This document shows, one piece after another, positions 31,241-41,566 of a stretch of 64,000 nucleotides of DNA. The stretch is from positions 289,071,205-289,135,204 of the forward strand of contig NC_064616.1 of the NCBI RefSeq assembly GCF_023898315.1, read 5' to 3'. Both the position numbers and the translations under genes were made by a program. This stretch comes from Schistocerca nitens. Lineage: Eukaryota > Arthropoda > Insecta > Orthoptera > Acrididae. Below the pieces are notes generated by a model, which worked only from the letters and a program-made list of their open reading frames with translations, searched no databases and had not been told where the DNA came from. Position 1 is the stretch's first letter. Each line of letters opens with the position of its first letter.

Positions 31241-32648
31241 CACTGCTGGCCACCGTAAATGCAACACCAAGAAAGACAAGAGGTAGCACAACAAGATTTA
31301 TTTTGTAGATAACATGTTGACCAAGTATCAAATGATTACGTTTACAGACGTCTGTGACATGTCGTTCCTGCCAGAATCAGTAGCCAGAGTAGCCGCCATT
31401 GTTGGAGATCACCGCTGCCACACGTCTCGGCATTGAGTCAAAGAGACGTTGGATGTGGTCCTGGGGTACAGCAGCCCAAGCAGCTTCCACACGTTGCCAA
31501 ATATCATCTGGTGTGGCAGCTGGGGATGTAATCTGGGTCACTCGTTGAGCAACCATGGACCACATGTTTTCTATCAGCGAAAGATCCGGAGAGCGAGCCG
31601 GCCAGGGAAGCAATTCAATCTGGTTATTGACGAAGAACCTTTGGACAATGCGTGCCACGTGTGGTCGCGCATTATCCTGTTGAAATATGGCTGTGGCCGA
31701 GCCCTGAAGGTAAGGAAGGACAACTGGCTCCAGCACCTCGGATATGTAGCGCCGGCTATTTAAAGTACCGGCAATGCGTACTAGAGGCGTGCGAGAGTAA
31801 TATCCAATACCGCCCCATACCATAATACCCAGTGCAAGATCAGTGTGGCGGTGCATAATGCAGCTGTCCAGCATCCTCTCTCCACGGTGTCTCCACACTC
31901 GAATCCGACCATCGTGGTGCTGCAGACAGAAGCGTGCCTCGTCAGTAAAGACAACGTCATTCCATTCTGCCGTCCACATCCGTCTGTCATCACACCATTG
32001 GCGACGGAGACGTCTGTGGTTCTGCGTCAATGGTAGACGAAGCAATGGACGTCTTGCGGACAGACCACTCTGCTGTAAACGGCGTCGAATGGTACGCGCA
32101 GACACTGGATGATGCGTTACAGACGCAATGTGCTGTGCTATGGTTCGGGATGTCACTGAGCGATCCGTCACTGCCATGCCCACAATTTGCCTATCAGCAC
32201 GTGCAGTGGTGCACCGAGGTGAATGCGATCGACCACGTCGGCCCGTCGTACCCTCCTGCATCCAACGGTCACATATCCGCATTACAGTTGTTTGGTTACG
32301 TCCAACACGACTAGCGATTTCTCTGTATGATAATCCACAATCTCGGTAAGCCACTATCCTTCCTCTGTCGAACTCGGATACTTGATCAAAAGATGTTCGC
32401 TGTTGTCTACGAGGCATAACTGATCGTCTTGTGAAACAACCACAAGGTAAACACACGTGCCGAACGTACACTCGTCGAAATCGCCAAGCCTTAAATGGCG
32501 CTATGAGGTGGCGCCACAGGCGCGCGTGATGTGCGTCTGCGCTGAAATTCTAATCAGTTGCATATCTCATCGCTGCAAACCCATGGTGTAAATTTCATTT
32601 GATTCGGATGCTTCCTTCAGGGTGTTGCATTTACGGTGGCCAGCAGTG
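31241..32648 (-). mobile_element. structurally intact Tc1-like element, 1,408 bp
   Basis: TIRs of 28 bp are perfect (cactgctggccaccgtaaat...). TA duplications flank it at 31239-31240 and 32649-32650. The single transposase gene is open throughout. Confidence 0.97.
31377..32417 (-). CDS. Tc1-family transposase, DD34E, uninterrupted
   Basis: Cut-and-paste DNA transposase acting in the nucleus on its own TIRs. The chosen start, MPRRQQRTSF (codon at 32415-32417), gives 346 aa, normal for Tc1; an in-frame ATG 18 codons upstream is less likely because relatives start here. Residues about 14-50 form the first HTH (DRGRIVAYRDCGLSYREIA), about 75-130 the second HTH/linker. Catalytic residues: D159 (VFTDEARF), D248 (FQQDNARPH), E283 (SPDLSLIENMW), 34 residues between the last two. 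One oddity is Leu where relatives have Pro just before Ile-Glu. No stop or frameshift is present. Whether it is expressed or active cannot be told from sequence. Confidence 0.93.
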   Translation of the reverse strand: MPRRQQRTSFDQVSEFDRGRIVAYRDCGLSYREIASRVGRNQTTVMRICDRWMQEGTTGRRGRSHSPRCTTARADRQIVGMAVTDRSVTSRTIAQHIASVTHHPVSARTIRRRLQQSGLSARRPLLRLPLTQNHRRLRRQWCDDRRMWTAEWNDVVFTDEARFCLQHHDGRIRVWRHRGERMLDSCIMHRHTDLALGIMVWGGIGYYSRTPLVRIAGTLNSRRYISEVLEPVVLPYLQGSATAIFQQDNARPHVARIVQRFFVNNQIELLPWPARSPDLSLIENMWSMVAQRVTQITSPAATPDDIWQRVEAAWAAVPQDHIQRLFDSMPRRVAAVISNNGGYSGY

Positions 32649-32786
32649 TATTTACAGACTACAAATATCTTGTGTGAACAAATAAATCAATATACAAATA
32701 TTTTTTTCTGTTTATGCTATTTTAACATTTTTTGTTTATGCTTATTTTTAAATTTTTCTTTCTTTCACACACATGGTGTCCATATA

Positions 32787-34208
32787 CACTCCTGGAAATT
32801 GAAATAAGAACACCGTGAATTCATTGTCCCAGGAAGGGGAAACTTTATTGACACATTCCTGGGGTCAGATACATCACATGATCACACTGACAGAACCACA
32901 GGCACATAGACACAGGCAACAGAGCATGCACAATGTCGGCACTAGTACAGTGTATATCCACCTTTCGCAGCAATGCAGGCTGCTATTCTCCCATGGAGAC
33001 GATCGTAGAGATGCTGGATGGAGTCCTGTGGAACGGCTTGCCATGCCATTTCCACCTGGCGCCTCAGTTGGACCAGCGTTCGTGCTGGACGTGCAGACCG
33101 CGTGAGACGACGCTTCATCCAGTCCCAAACATGCTCAATGGGGGACAGATCCGGAGATCTTGCTGGCCAGGGTAGTTGACTTACACCTTCTAGAGCACGT
33201 TGGGTGGCACGGGATACATGCGGACGTGCATTGTCCTGTTGGAACAGCAAGTTCCCTTGCCGGTCTAGGAATGGTAGAACGATGGGTTCGATGACGGTTT
33301 GGATGTACCGTGCACTATTCAGTGTCCCCTCGACGATCACCAGTGGTGTACGGCCAGTGTAGGAGATCGCTCCCCACACCATGATGCCGGGTGTTGGCCC
33401 TGTGTGCCTCGGTCGTATGCAGTCCTGATTGTGGCGCTCACCTGCACGGCGCCAAACACGCATACGACCATCATTGGCACCAAGGCAGAAGCGACTCTCA
33501 TCGCTGAAGACGACACGTCTCCATTCGTCCCTCCATTCACGCCTGTCGCGACACCACTGGAGGCGGGCTGCACGATGTTGGGGCGTGAGCGGAAGACGGC
33601 CTAACGGTGTGCGGGACCGTAGCCCAGCTTCATGGAGACGGTTGCGAATGGTCCTCGCCGATACCCCAGGAGCAACAGTGTCCCTAATTTGCTGGGAAGT
33701 GGCGGTGCGGTCCCCTACGGCACTGCGTAGGATCCTACGGTCTTGGCGTGCATCCGTGCGTCGCTGCGGTCCGGTCCCAGGTCGACGGGCACGTGCACCT
33801 TCCGCCGACCACTGGCGACAACATCGATGTACTGTGGAGACCTCACGCCCCACGTGTTGAGCAATTCGGCGGTACGTCCACCCGGCCTCCCGCATGCCCA
33901 CTATACGCCCTCGCTCAAAGTCCGTCAACTGCACATACGGTTCACGTCCACGCTGTCGCGGCATGCTACCAGTGTTACAGACTGCGATGGAGCTCCGTAT
34001 GCCACGGCAAACTGGCTGACACTGACGGCGGCGGTGCACAAATGCTGCGCAGCTAGCGCAATTCGACGGCCAACACCGCGGTTCCTGGTGTGTCCGCTGT
34101 GCCGTGCGTGTGATCATTGCTTGTAGAGCCCTCTCGCAGTGTCCGGAGCAAGTATGGTGGGTCTGACACACCGGTGTCAATGTGTTCTTTTTTCCATTTC
34201 CAGGAGTG
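32787..34208 (-). mobile_element. structurally intact Tc1-like element (DD32E family), copy 1
   Basis: Starts cactcctggaaattgaaat after TA (32785-32786) and ends with the inverse atttccaggagtg before TA (34209-34210); 1,422 bp. A second copy at 54308-55727 is nearly identical. The 137 bp between this and the previous element are T-rich and featureless. Confidence 0.96.
32942..33964 (-). CDS. Tc1-type transposase with DD32E spacing, uninterrupted
   Basis: The frame is open well upstream, but MPRQRGREPY at 33964 is chosen as start because it gives 340 aa and places the HTH (FERGRIVGMREAGWTYRRIA) where Tc1 relatives have it. Catalytic residues: D155 (VFSDESRF), D244 (FQQDNARPH), E277 (SPDLSPIEHVW). 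Only 32 residues separate D244 and E277, two fewer than in the adjacent DD34E element; the gap lies in the ALEGVSQLPWP segment. The C-terminus ends AAKGGYTLY. Arg-rich composition and higher GC than flanks are evident. The same spacing is present in copy 2, so it is a family trait, not an error in one copy. Confidence 0.93.
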   Translation of the reverse strand: MPRQRGREPYVQLTDFERGRIVGMREAGWTYRRIAQHVGREVSTVHRCCRQWSAEGARARRPGTGPQRRTDARQDRRILRSAVGDRTATSQQIRDTVAPGVSARTIRNRLHEAGLRSRTPLGRLPLTPQHRAARLQWCRDRREWRDEWRRVVFSDESRFCLGANDGRMRVWRRAGERHNQDCIRPRHTGPTPGIMVWGAISYTGRTPLVIVEGTLNSARYIQTVIEPIVLPFLDRQGNLLFQQDNARPHVSRATQRALEGVSQLPWPARSPDLSPIEHVWDWMKRRLTRSARPARTLVQLRRQVEMAWQAVPQDSIQHLYDRLHGRIAACIAAKGGYTLY

Positions 34209-34307
34209 TATATATAAATTTTGTTCTTTTTTATCGTTTTTTCCCACACCTCCTTTCTATGTATGTGTATACACGTATACATTGCACATAAAAAAAAAAT
34301 TTACATG

Positions 34308-34331
34308 ACACACACACACACACACACACAC
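34308..34331. repeat. (ac)n microsatellite
   Basis: Twelve perfect ac units. Confidence 0.95.
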
Positions 34332-34584
34332 AACATCACTTACATTATGATAAAAGGGTCACACTACTACTCTGCAGGCACTCTCCGTCTCTCCCTCATA
34401 GATGATGGTATCCGTGTGATTGAATAATTGAAGCGATGTCACCATATCTTTATAGCATATGTCTGCCCCTGATGTAGGCCAGTTTCACTAACAAAATGCG
34501 CTGATAGCGGCTTTGGTTCACTACTTTCACTTGGTAATGAAATACATCTATTGAAGAGGAACACGAGAAGCATCGATGAAAAAT

Positions 34585-34800
34585 GAAGTGAAGTTGCTAC
34601 TCACCATATAGCGGAGATCCCGAGTTGCAGATAGGCACAACAAAAAGACTATCAGAAAAAGAGCTTTAGGCCAACAAGGTCTTTGTCAAAAAATTAGTTT
34701 TCGGCCAACAAGGCCTTTGTCAAAAAATGAGCTTTTGGCCAACAAGGCCATTGTTGAAAATAGACAACACTACTACACACACACAAAATAAAGTGAAGTT
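34585..34800. repeat. dispersed repeat with three 34-bp units (ggccaacaagg)
   Basis: Begins near gttgctactcaccatatagc and carries ggccaacaagg at 34669, 34703 and 34737, each followed by a .ctttgtcaaaaaa- or ttgttgaaaa-type stretch, then acacac. I recognise the opening words as a frequent insect dispersed repeat, but cannot name its class. Confidence 0.6.
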
Positions 34801-35504
34801 GCATATGAGAATATAAGTGTTTCCCAGCCTGGGCGTCATGATGAGAAACACCTGTAGCTCTTACCGTAAAATGCTGTGTTTGGTCATCATAGTTGTGGAT
34901 GCCATGGAGTTGATGGGTTCTGTGGCAGAAAGTAAAATAATAAGGTGCACACACAGTGTTTGTTAAACTTCCTTTATTTAGCTTGAGAACGGCAATTCCA
35001 AGTGATATTCCTGTGAAGATCCCTTCAGATAGGCCGATTGAATACCCGTAATAAAGACATAGGCTGAATGACAATGCTTCGACTACACAGGCAAAACTGA
35101 ACTAACAGATATACTAGACTGAAGATCAGTGCAGCGTATTTTTTTTAGTTACCTCCGTGGTGGTGCTGTCCATACGTGCTGAGGAAGGCGTGTTTTGGAG
35201 CCAGCCACAGATTGGTGGTGTAGTCATATTGGTTACTGCAACTTCTAAGAGTGCAATGGCACGAACTTGTATCGATAGCACACAATACCACGATCTTCCC
35301 TACTAATATTCCTCGCTGTCACTGTGTCCTGATACTGCCGGAAACAAAGACGAGAGGGAGGTTTGGGTGTAAGTGCTACTGAGGAGTCATGAACTGAAAC
35401 ATAAGCTGATGACAACCTCCTGCTTGCATCCCAACATTCGTCTGGCGAATGGCTAGAAATGAGCGCCTGAGTGCTTACTAGGAGCAACCTTTCATTTTAA
35501 AAAC
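34801..35504. other. no recognised gene
   Basis: The minus frame 35074-34694 (126 codons) partly overlaps the repeat and has no domain I recognise. Nothing else was seen. Confidence 0.3.
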
Positions 35505-35692
35505 AGTGTAGCGTACAATACCACCGTTGCTATCGACCGTTGTTTCGACCCTCGTATCGTACAGGCTTTCATTTGTTTTGCTTAGAACAGCTTAGTGTTA
35601 GTTACACCTGCGAGTTCCTGCTGCTAATAAGGCTAGAACACCGTTTGTTTATCACATATCTTTATAAGTTTCAGACAGGAGCGAGTTCAGAA

Positions 35693-36637
35693 ATGGATAT
35701 GCACTGTGATTGCTGTGTACAGATGAGAGCTGAGTTGTTGACCCTTCACTCACAGCTCCATGCTGTGTTGGCTTCCGACACACAGCTTGAGGCTGCTGCC
35801 TAAGGGCATCACTGTGGGGGGTGGGACACGGGGATGCAAGGGATGTCGAGCACAACCCACGTGTCCCCCGATCGATACAATGCTGTGGCCACCCCACGTA
35901 CTGCCTGCACTGCGGTTGACCCCTCACCTGTGGTTGAGTGGGAGATCATTCCAAAGTCTGGCAGGCAGAGAAAGACTTTCCGTGGGGCCGATCGTAGGGC
36001 ATCCCCGGTTCGTTTGACGAACAGGTTTCGGGCGTTATCTGTGGCTGACGAAGTCTCTGAACCAGATGCAGTCGTCCACCCTGTTCCAGAGGAAGCTTCT
36101 CGGCCCGCAAGGTCTGGGCATTCACAGAGGTTGGGTTTGCTGGTAATTGGGAGCTCCAACGTCAGACGCGTAATGGGGTCCCTTAGGAACATGGCTGCCA
36201 AGGAGGGGAAGGAAGCCAGTGTGCACTCCGTGTGCATACCGGGGGGAGTCATTCCGGATGTGGAAAGGGTGCTTCTCGATGCCATGAAGAGTACAGGGTG
36301 CAGCCAACTGCAGGTGGTGGCTCATGTCGGTACCAGTGACGTGTGTCGCTTTGGATCGGAGCAGATTCTGTCTGGTTTCGGGCGGCTAGCGGAAATGGTA
36401 AAGACTGCCAGTCTTGCTTCCGAGATTAAGGCAGAGCTCACCATCTGCAGCTTCGTCGATAAAACCGACTGTGGTCCTTTGGTGCAGAGCCGAGTGGAGG
36501 GTCTGAATCAGAGGCTCAGGCGATTCTGTGGCCGTGTAGGCTGCAGATTCCTTGACTTGCTCCATCGGCTGGTGGGTTTCTGGGTTCCATTTAATAGGTC
36601 AGGAGTCCACTACACACAGGAGCGGCTACACGGGTAG
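35693..36637 (+). pseudogene. CR1 ORF1 protein with SGNH/GDSL-esterase-like domain, one stop codon
   Basis: The frame starts MDMHCDCCVQMRAELL, which looks like a short Cys-containing, helix-forming N-terminus. A TAA at 35801-35803 (after LEAAA) is the only break; the same frame continues to 36637. The C-terminal half carries the SGNH blocks: GSSNVRR (block I, about 36150), HVGTSDV (block III, about 36325) and GVHYT near the end (block V His). In CR1/L2-type LINEs this ORF1 esterase binds lipid/RNP components; the precise role is uncertain. The final TAG after RLHG may be early, since related text continues as AVWKGLSCC-like codons. Confidence 0.85.
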
Positions 36638-36730
36638 CGGGGGCTGTGTGGAAGGGACTGAGCTGTTGTTTAGGTTAGAGGGTCTCAGGAAACTACAGAA
36701 AGGGCGTCCGTCTAAAAGGGGGCAGGTATT

Positions 36731-37680
36731 GTAGTTGTAAATTGTCGTAGCTGTGTTGGAAAAGAACCAGACCTGCAAGCCATAATAGAAAGCACTGAAT
36801 CTCAAATAGTTATAGGTACAGAAAGCTGGCTAAAGCCGGATATCAGTTGGTGGTGGAGTATTTATTGCTGTCAGAAGTACTTTGAGTTGTAGTGAAATTG
36901 AAGAAGATAGTTCCTGCGAAATAGTATGGGTAGATGTTATACTTGGCAATCGGACTAAACTATTCACTGGATCGTTTTATCGACCACCGACTCAGAAAAT
37001 ATAGTTGCTGAACAGTTCAAAGAAAACTTGAGTCTCATTTCAAATAGGTACCCCAATCAAACAATTATAGTCGGTGGCGTCTTCAGTCTACCCTCAATAT
37101 GCTGGAGAAATTATACGTTTAAAGCCAGTGGCAGGCATAAAACGTCATCCGAAATTGTACTGAATGCTTTCTCAGACAATTATTTTGAATCAATTAGTTC
37201 ATGAGCCTACTCGAAGCGTTAAATGGTTGCGAAAGCATACTTGACCTCTTAGCAACAAATAATCTTGGACAAATAGGGAATATCATAACGAATACAGGGA
37301 TTAGCGACCACAAGGCAGTTGCTGCTAGGCTGAATACCGTAACATCCACAACCATAAAAAAGAAACGGAAAGTACATCTGTTTAAAGAATGCTGATAAAA
37401 ATGCTCTTAATGCATTTTTAAGAGACAGTCTCCACTCCTTCCGATCTGATTACGTGAGCACAGAAAAGATGTGAAATGATTTTAAAGAGATAGTATCGAC
37501 GCCAATTGAGAGATATATACAACATAAATTAATAATTGATGGTACTGATCCCCCATATTACACAAAACGGGTCAGATCGTTGTTGCAGAAACAATGAAAA
37601 AAGAATGCCAAATTTAAAAGAACGCAAATTCCCGAAGATTGGAAACGTATTGCAGGAGTTCGAAATATAGCGCCTGCTTC
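36731..37680 (+). pseudogene. CR1 ORF2 endonuclease region, deleted and frameshifted
   Basis: Starts with VVVNCRSCVGKEPDLQAII and IGTESWLKPDI (APE-type endonuclease block with the catalytic Glu). It then jumps at about 36850 to the sequence for VRS.LSCSEIEED, so part of the endonuclease is missing. Later pieces (FIDHRLRK; LDLLATNN; GISDHKAVAARL, the SDH active-site motif) are spread over two or more frames with several stops. The SDH motif at about 37305 is intact. Confidence 0.8.
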
Positions 37681-38533
37681 AATGCGAGATGATTTTAATA
37701 ATTTCCACAACAAAACTCTGTGTCGGAATCTGGCAGAAAACCCAAAGAGATTCTGGTCATATATAAAGCACAAAAGTGGCAAGACGCAATCAATACCTTC
37801 ACTGCGCGATAACAACGGTGAAGTCACTGATGACAGTGCCACCAAAGCAGAGTTATCAAACACGGTTTTCCGAAACTCGTTTATCAAAGAAGACGAAGTA
37901 AATATTCCCGAATTCCAATCAAGAACAACTACCAAGATGAGAAACATAGTAACAGATATCTTCGGTGTACCAAAGCAGCTTAAATCACTTAATAAAGGCA
38001 AGGCTTTCGGTCCAGATGGCATACCAGTCAGGTTCCTCTCAGAGTATGCTGATAAAATAGCTCCATATTTAGCAATTATATACAACCGCTCGCTCACAGA
38101 AACTCCCGTACCTAAAGACTGGAAAGTTGCTCAAGTCACAACAATACACAAAAAGGGAAGTAGGAGTAATCCGCTGAATTACAGGCCTATATCACTAACG
38201 TCGATTTGCAGTAGGGTTTTGGAAAATATACTGTATTCGAACATTATGAAGTACCTCGAAGGAAACGATTTACTGACAGATAGTCAGCACGGATTCAGAA
38301 AATATCGTTCTTGCGGAACACAACTAGCTCTTTATACTTATGCAGTAATGAGTGCTATAGACAGGGGTTGTCAAATTCACTCCATATTTTTAGATTTTCA
38401 GAAGGCTTTCGACACCGTTCCTCACAAGCGTCTTCTAACCAACCTGCGTGCCTATGGAATATCGCCTCAGTTGTGCGACTGGATTCGTGATTTCCTGTCA
38501 GAAAGGTAATAGACAGAAAGTCATCGAGTAAAA

Positions 38534-38738
38534 AAATGGCTCTGAGCACTATGGGACTTAACTGCTATGGTCATCAGTCCCCTATAACTTAGAACTACTT
38601 AAACCTAACTAACCTAAGGACATCACACAACACCCAGTCATCACGAGGCAGAGAAAATCCCTGACCCCGCCGGGAATCGAACCCGGGACCCCGGGCGTGG
38701 GAAGCGAGAACGCTACCGCACGACCACGAGCTGCGGAC
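38534..38738 (-). mobile_element. SINE with tRNA-Gly-like head and the shared locust SINE body
   Basis: Minus strand: ggtccgcagctcgtggtcg, anticodon-like ttcccac (CCC) and perfect box B gggttcgattcc, then gggattttctctgcctcg, then the same body (ccttaggttagttagg ... ctcagagcc) as the common SINE. TSD catcgagtaaaa, 12 bp perfect, at 38522-38533 and 38739-38750. It lies in the CR1 RT. Confidence 0.93.
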
Positions 38739-38788
38739 CATCGAGTAAAACGGAAGTAATATCCGGCGTTCCCCAAGAAAGTGTTACA

Positions 38789-38989
38789 AAAAATGGTTCA
38801 AATGGCTCTGAGCACTATGGGACTCAACTGCTGAGGTCATTAGTCCCCTAGAACTTAGAACTAGTTAAACCTAACTAACCTAAGGACATCACAAACATCC
38901 ATGCCCGAGGCAGGATTCGAACCTGCGACCGTAGCGGTCTTGCGGTTCCAGACTGCAGCGCCTTTAACCGCACGGCCACTTCGGCCGGC
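38789..38989 (-). mobile_element. tRNA-derived SINE, subfamily B, minus strand
   Basis: B-type head (ggccgaagtggccgtgcgg on its own sense). TSD aaagtgttaca, 11 bp perfect, at 38778-38788 and 38990-39000. It is inserted in the CR1 RT 40 bp from the previous SINE. Confidence 0.96.
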
Positions 38990-39917
38990 AAAGTGTTACA
39001 GGCTCTCTATTGTTCCTGATCTATATTAACGACATAGGAGACAATCTGAGTAGCCCTCTTAGATTATTTTCAGATGATGCTGTCATTTACCGTCTTGTAA
39101 AGTCATCAGATGACCAAAATGAATTGCAAAAAGATTTAGATAAGATATCTGTATGGTGCGAAAAGTGGCAATTGACCCTGAATAAAGAAAAGTGTTAAGT
39201 TATTCACATGATTACTAAAAGAAATCTGCTAAATTTCGATTACGCGATAAGTCACACAAATCTGAAGGCTGTAAATTCAACTAAATACTTAGGGATTACA
39301 ATCACAAATAACCTAAATTGGAACGATCATATAGACAATATTGTGGGTAGAGCAAGCCAAAGACTGCGATTCATTGGCAGAACACCTAGAAGGTGAAACA
39401 GGTCTACTAAAGAGACTGCTTACACCACTCTTGTCCATCCTATTCGCGAGTACTGCTGTGCGATGTGGGATCCGCATCAGGTGGGACTAACGGATGACAT
39501 CGAAAAAGTACAAAGAAGGGCAGCTCGTTTTGTATTATCACGAAATAGGGGAGATAGTGTCACAAACATGATACGTGAATTGGAGTGTCAATCATTAAAA
39601 CAAAGGCGTTTTTCGTTGCGACGGCATCTTCTCATGAAATTTCAATCACCAGTTTTTTCCTCCGATTACGAAAACATTCTGTTGGCACCCACCTACGTAG
39701 GGAGAAATGATCATCAGTATAAAATAAGAGAAATCAGGGCTCGCACAGAAAAATTTAAGTGCTCGTTTTTTCCCGCGCACCGTTCGTGAGTGGGACGGTA
39801 GAGAGACAGGTTGAAGGTTGTTCATTGCACCCTCTGCCAAGCATTTAATTGTGAATAGCAGAGTAATCATGTAGATGTTGATGTAAAATGTCTAGAGAAA
39901 AACGAGGAACGGGATGC

Positions 39918-40660
39918 TCACCCACGCCCATGGATGGAACAACTTCTTCTATCGGCAGAGGAGCAACGGCGACTGGAGGATCCATGGCGGCCCATCAGAA
40001 GGCAGCAGGGCAAATGGGTTCCACTTCCTGCAGATGTGGTTGCTACCACTGTGGTAACGGCGAAGGCGCTGTGTCGTTGTCCTCCAGGTCCAAATCCGGT
40101 GCTGATGTCGCGAGATCGGAGGGAGGATTTAGGGTCTTTAGGGGTCCACATCTACAGATGAAAAACCCATAGCAGGATCACGCAGTGCACATAAACGAAG
40201 CTGGTTTTGATGGCGCTTCTGCAGCCCGGGGGAACACTGTACAATATATAAAGAGGGTCCCAAGACTTTGGTGATAACTTCTAGTTCCCAGCGCATGTGT
40301 CTGCCAAAAACTCGGTAAAAGACTAAATAATGCATATTAAACTTAGAGCGCTGCGGAGGAAGGGCCTACTGCTGTCGAGGATGCAGCATCTGAAGCAGTA
40401 TCTTATGTCAGCGTCCATGCAAGAGCTCTACTGTTGATTTGACGTTGCGTGGCCAGGAACGGTAGGACGAGAGAAAGAGCACTCTAGCTGGCTCCCGTGT
40501 ATGGGAGTGAGTAACATGTCCACATGTTGTTCGAAAGTTCTGACGAAGCGTTCCACTTCACCACCGAACTGAGAGTGGAACGGTGTGGCCGTCACATGCT
40601 TCATCCTGTCGGTGTCACAATACTGCAGAAATAGTGAGCTGAGGTCCATTGTCCGAAAAC
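39918..40660 (-). pseudogene. gypsy integrase fragment
   Basis: Frame 40649-40428 reads RMKHVTATPFHSQFGGEVERFVRTF, the core-domain segment with the third acidic residue (Glu in GEVERF; relatives GEAERF). Frame 40335-40138 reads LEVITKVLGPSLYIVQ and QKRHQNQLR, the C-terminal SH3-like/GPY region. Left of it (40151-39918) is an unassigned tail. The zinc-binding N-terminus and D1/D2 were not readable in 40660-41560. Confidence 0.75.
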
Positions 40661-41566
40661 AACTGTTCAGGTAAGACTTTGATGCAAGAGGTTGACATCA
40701 TAATATCGACCTTGCCAGCTGCTATAGTGGAGCGCATCGGCACCTGGAACAGTAACTTGCTAAAGGCGTCTTCCACAATCAACCAATAGAAATTCCAGTA
40801 CGGACCTACGAAGTCAATATGTAGACGTTGCCAAGGGGCTCTGGGCTTGGGCCAATAAAAATTTTCCTATGGAGGAGCAGCACGGTGTTCTGCACATACC
40901 GCACGTTTTGAAGTCAATTGTTCTATTTGGGTGTCTATGCCGACCCATTTGCAATGGCGCCAGGCAAGCTACTTAGTGTTTACCATGACCCATTAGCCTT
41001 GATGGAGAAGGTGAAGAATTTCCTTCAGAAGTAAACATGACACAACCACATAGGACTGATCATTGTGTCTGCAGGAGAATGGCATCCTGCTAGATTGATA
41101 AGATGTGCTGAAGTGCAAAACAACGGTATACAACCAGATCACTAATCAGCTTATTCGAATGTGGCCAACTGGTGCAGAGGTAGTGCAACAGAATCTTTAG
41201 ACTTGGGTTAGCAACCATTGCCTGAGAAATCCGTTGGTGCTCGATGGGAAAACCATCAAGTGTTCCATTGTCTTGGACATCAATGTGAAAGCAAAGATCT
41301 TCTAAGGTGTCAAACGCCGAATGTGTGCTGAATGATAGGCAAGAAAAAGTGTCTGTATTCGAATGCTTACCTTTGGCCTGTGCAGTGTTTCATACTGATA
41401 TTTGGAAAAGAGCAGGGACTAACGCTGTAGCTTTTACCCTGTGCGCGAAGGGATTGGCTTCGAAGGGCTAAACAATAAGTGAGGGGTTTGTGGTCCGCCA
41501 ACAAGTAAAATGTTTTGCCTCACAAATGTTGGTGGAGTCCCATGTACAATAGCACGAACTTCCTTC

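Larger units (their letters stand above)
37682..39789 (+). pseudogene. CR1 ORF2 reverse transcriptase, interrupted by two SINEs
   Basis: An open stretch of 275 codons (37682-38509) has the RT fingers and palm: KAFGPDGIPVRFL, YRPISLTSICSRVLENIL, QHGFRKYRSCGTQL and FLDFQKAFDTVPH (first catalytic Asp). After a stop and two SINEs it resumes at 39003 with LLFLIYINDIGD and LRLFSDDAVIY; the palm box is FSDD rather than the usual FADD/YADD, but both Asp are kept. Then LNKEKC plus stop, KYLGITI, and the C-terminal WDPHQ..DIEKVQRRAARFVL. The end reads FFPAHRS. Several stops make it inactive. Confidence 0.88.
35505..39882 (+). mobile_element. CR1-type non-LTR retrotransposon, nearly full length, decayed
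   Basis: ORF1 with an esterase-like domain is followed by endonuclease and reverse transcriptase remnants, and a 3' end gtagatgttgatg like the (gtagat)n tail typical of arthropod CR1 copies. The 5' boundary near 35505 is a guess. Two SINEs interrupt the RT at 38534-38738 and 38789-38989. Confidence 0.85.

Noticed and set aside
33299..34126. Long frames on the plus strand opposite the Tc1 transposases (also 54950-55870)
   Set aside because: They are antisense shadows of GC-rich, Arg-rich transposase genes; the 306-codon plus frame at 54950 is such a shadow.
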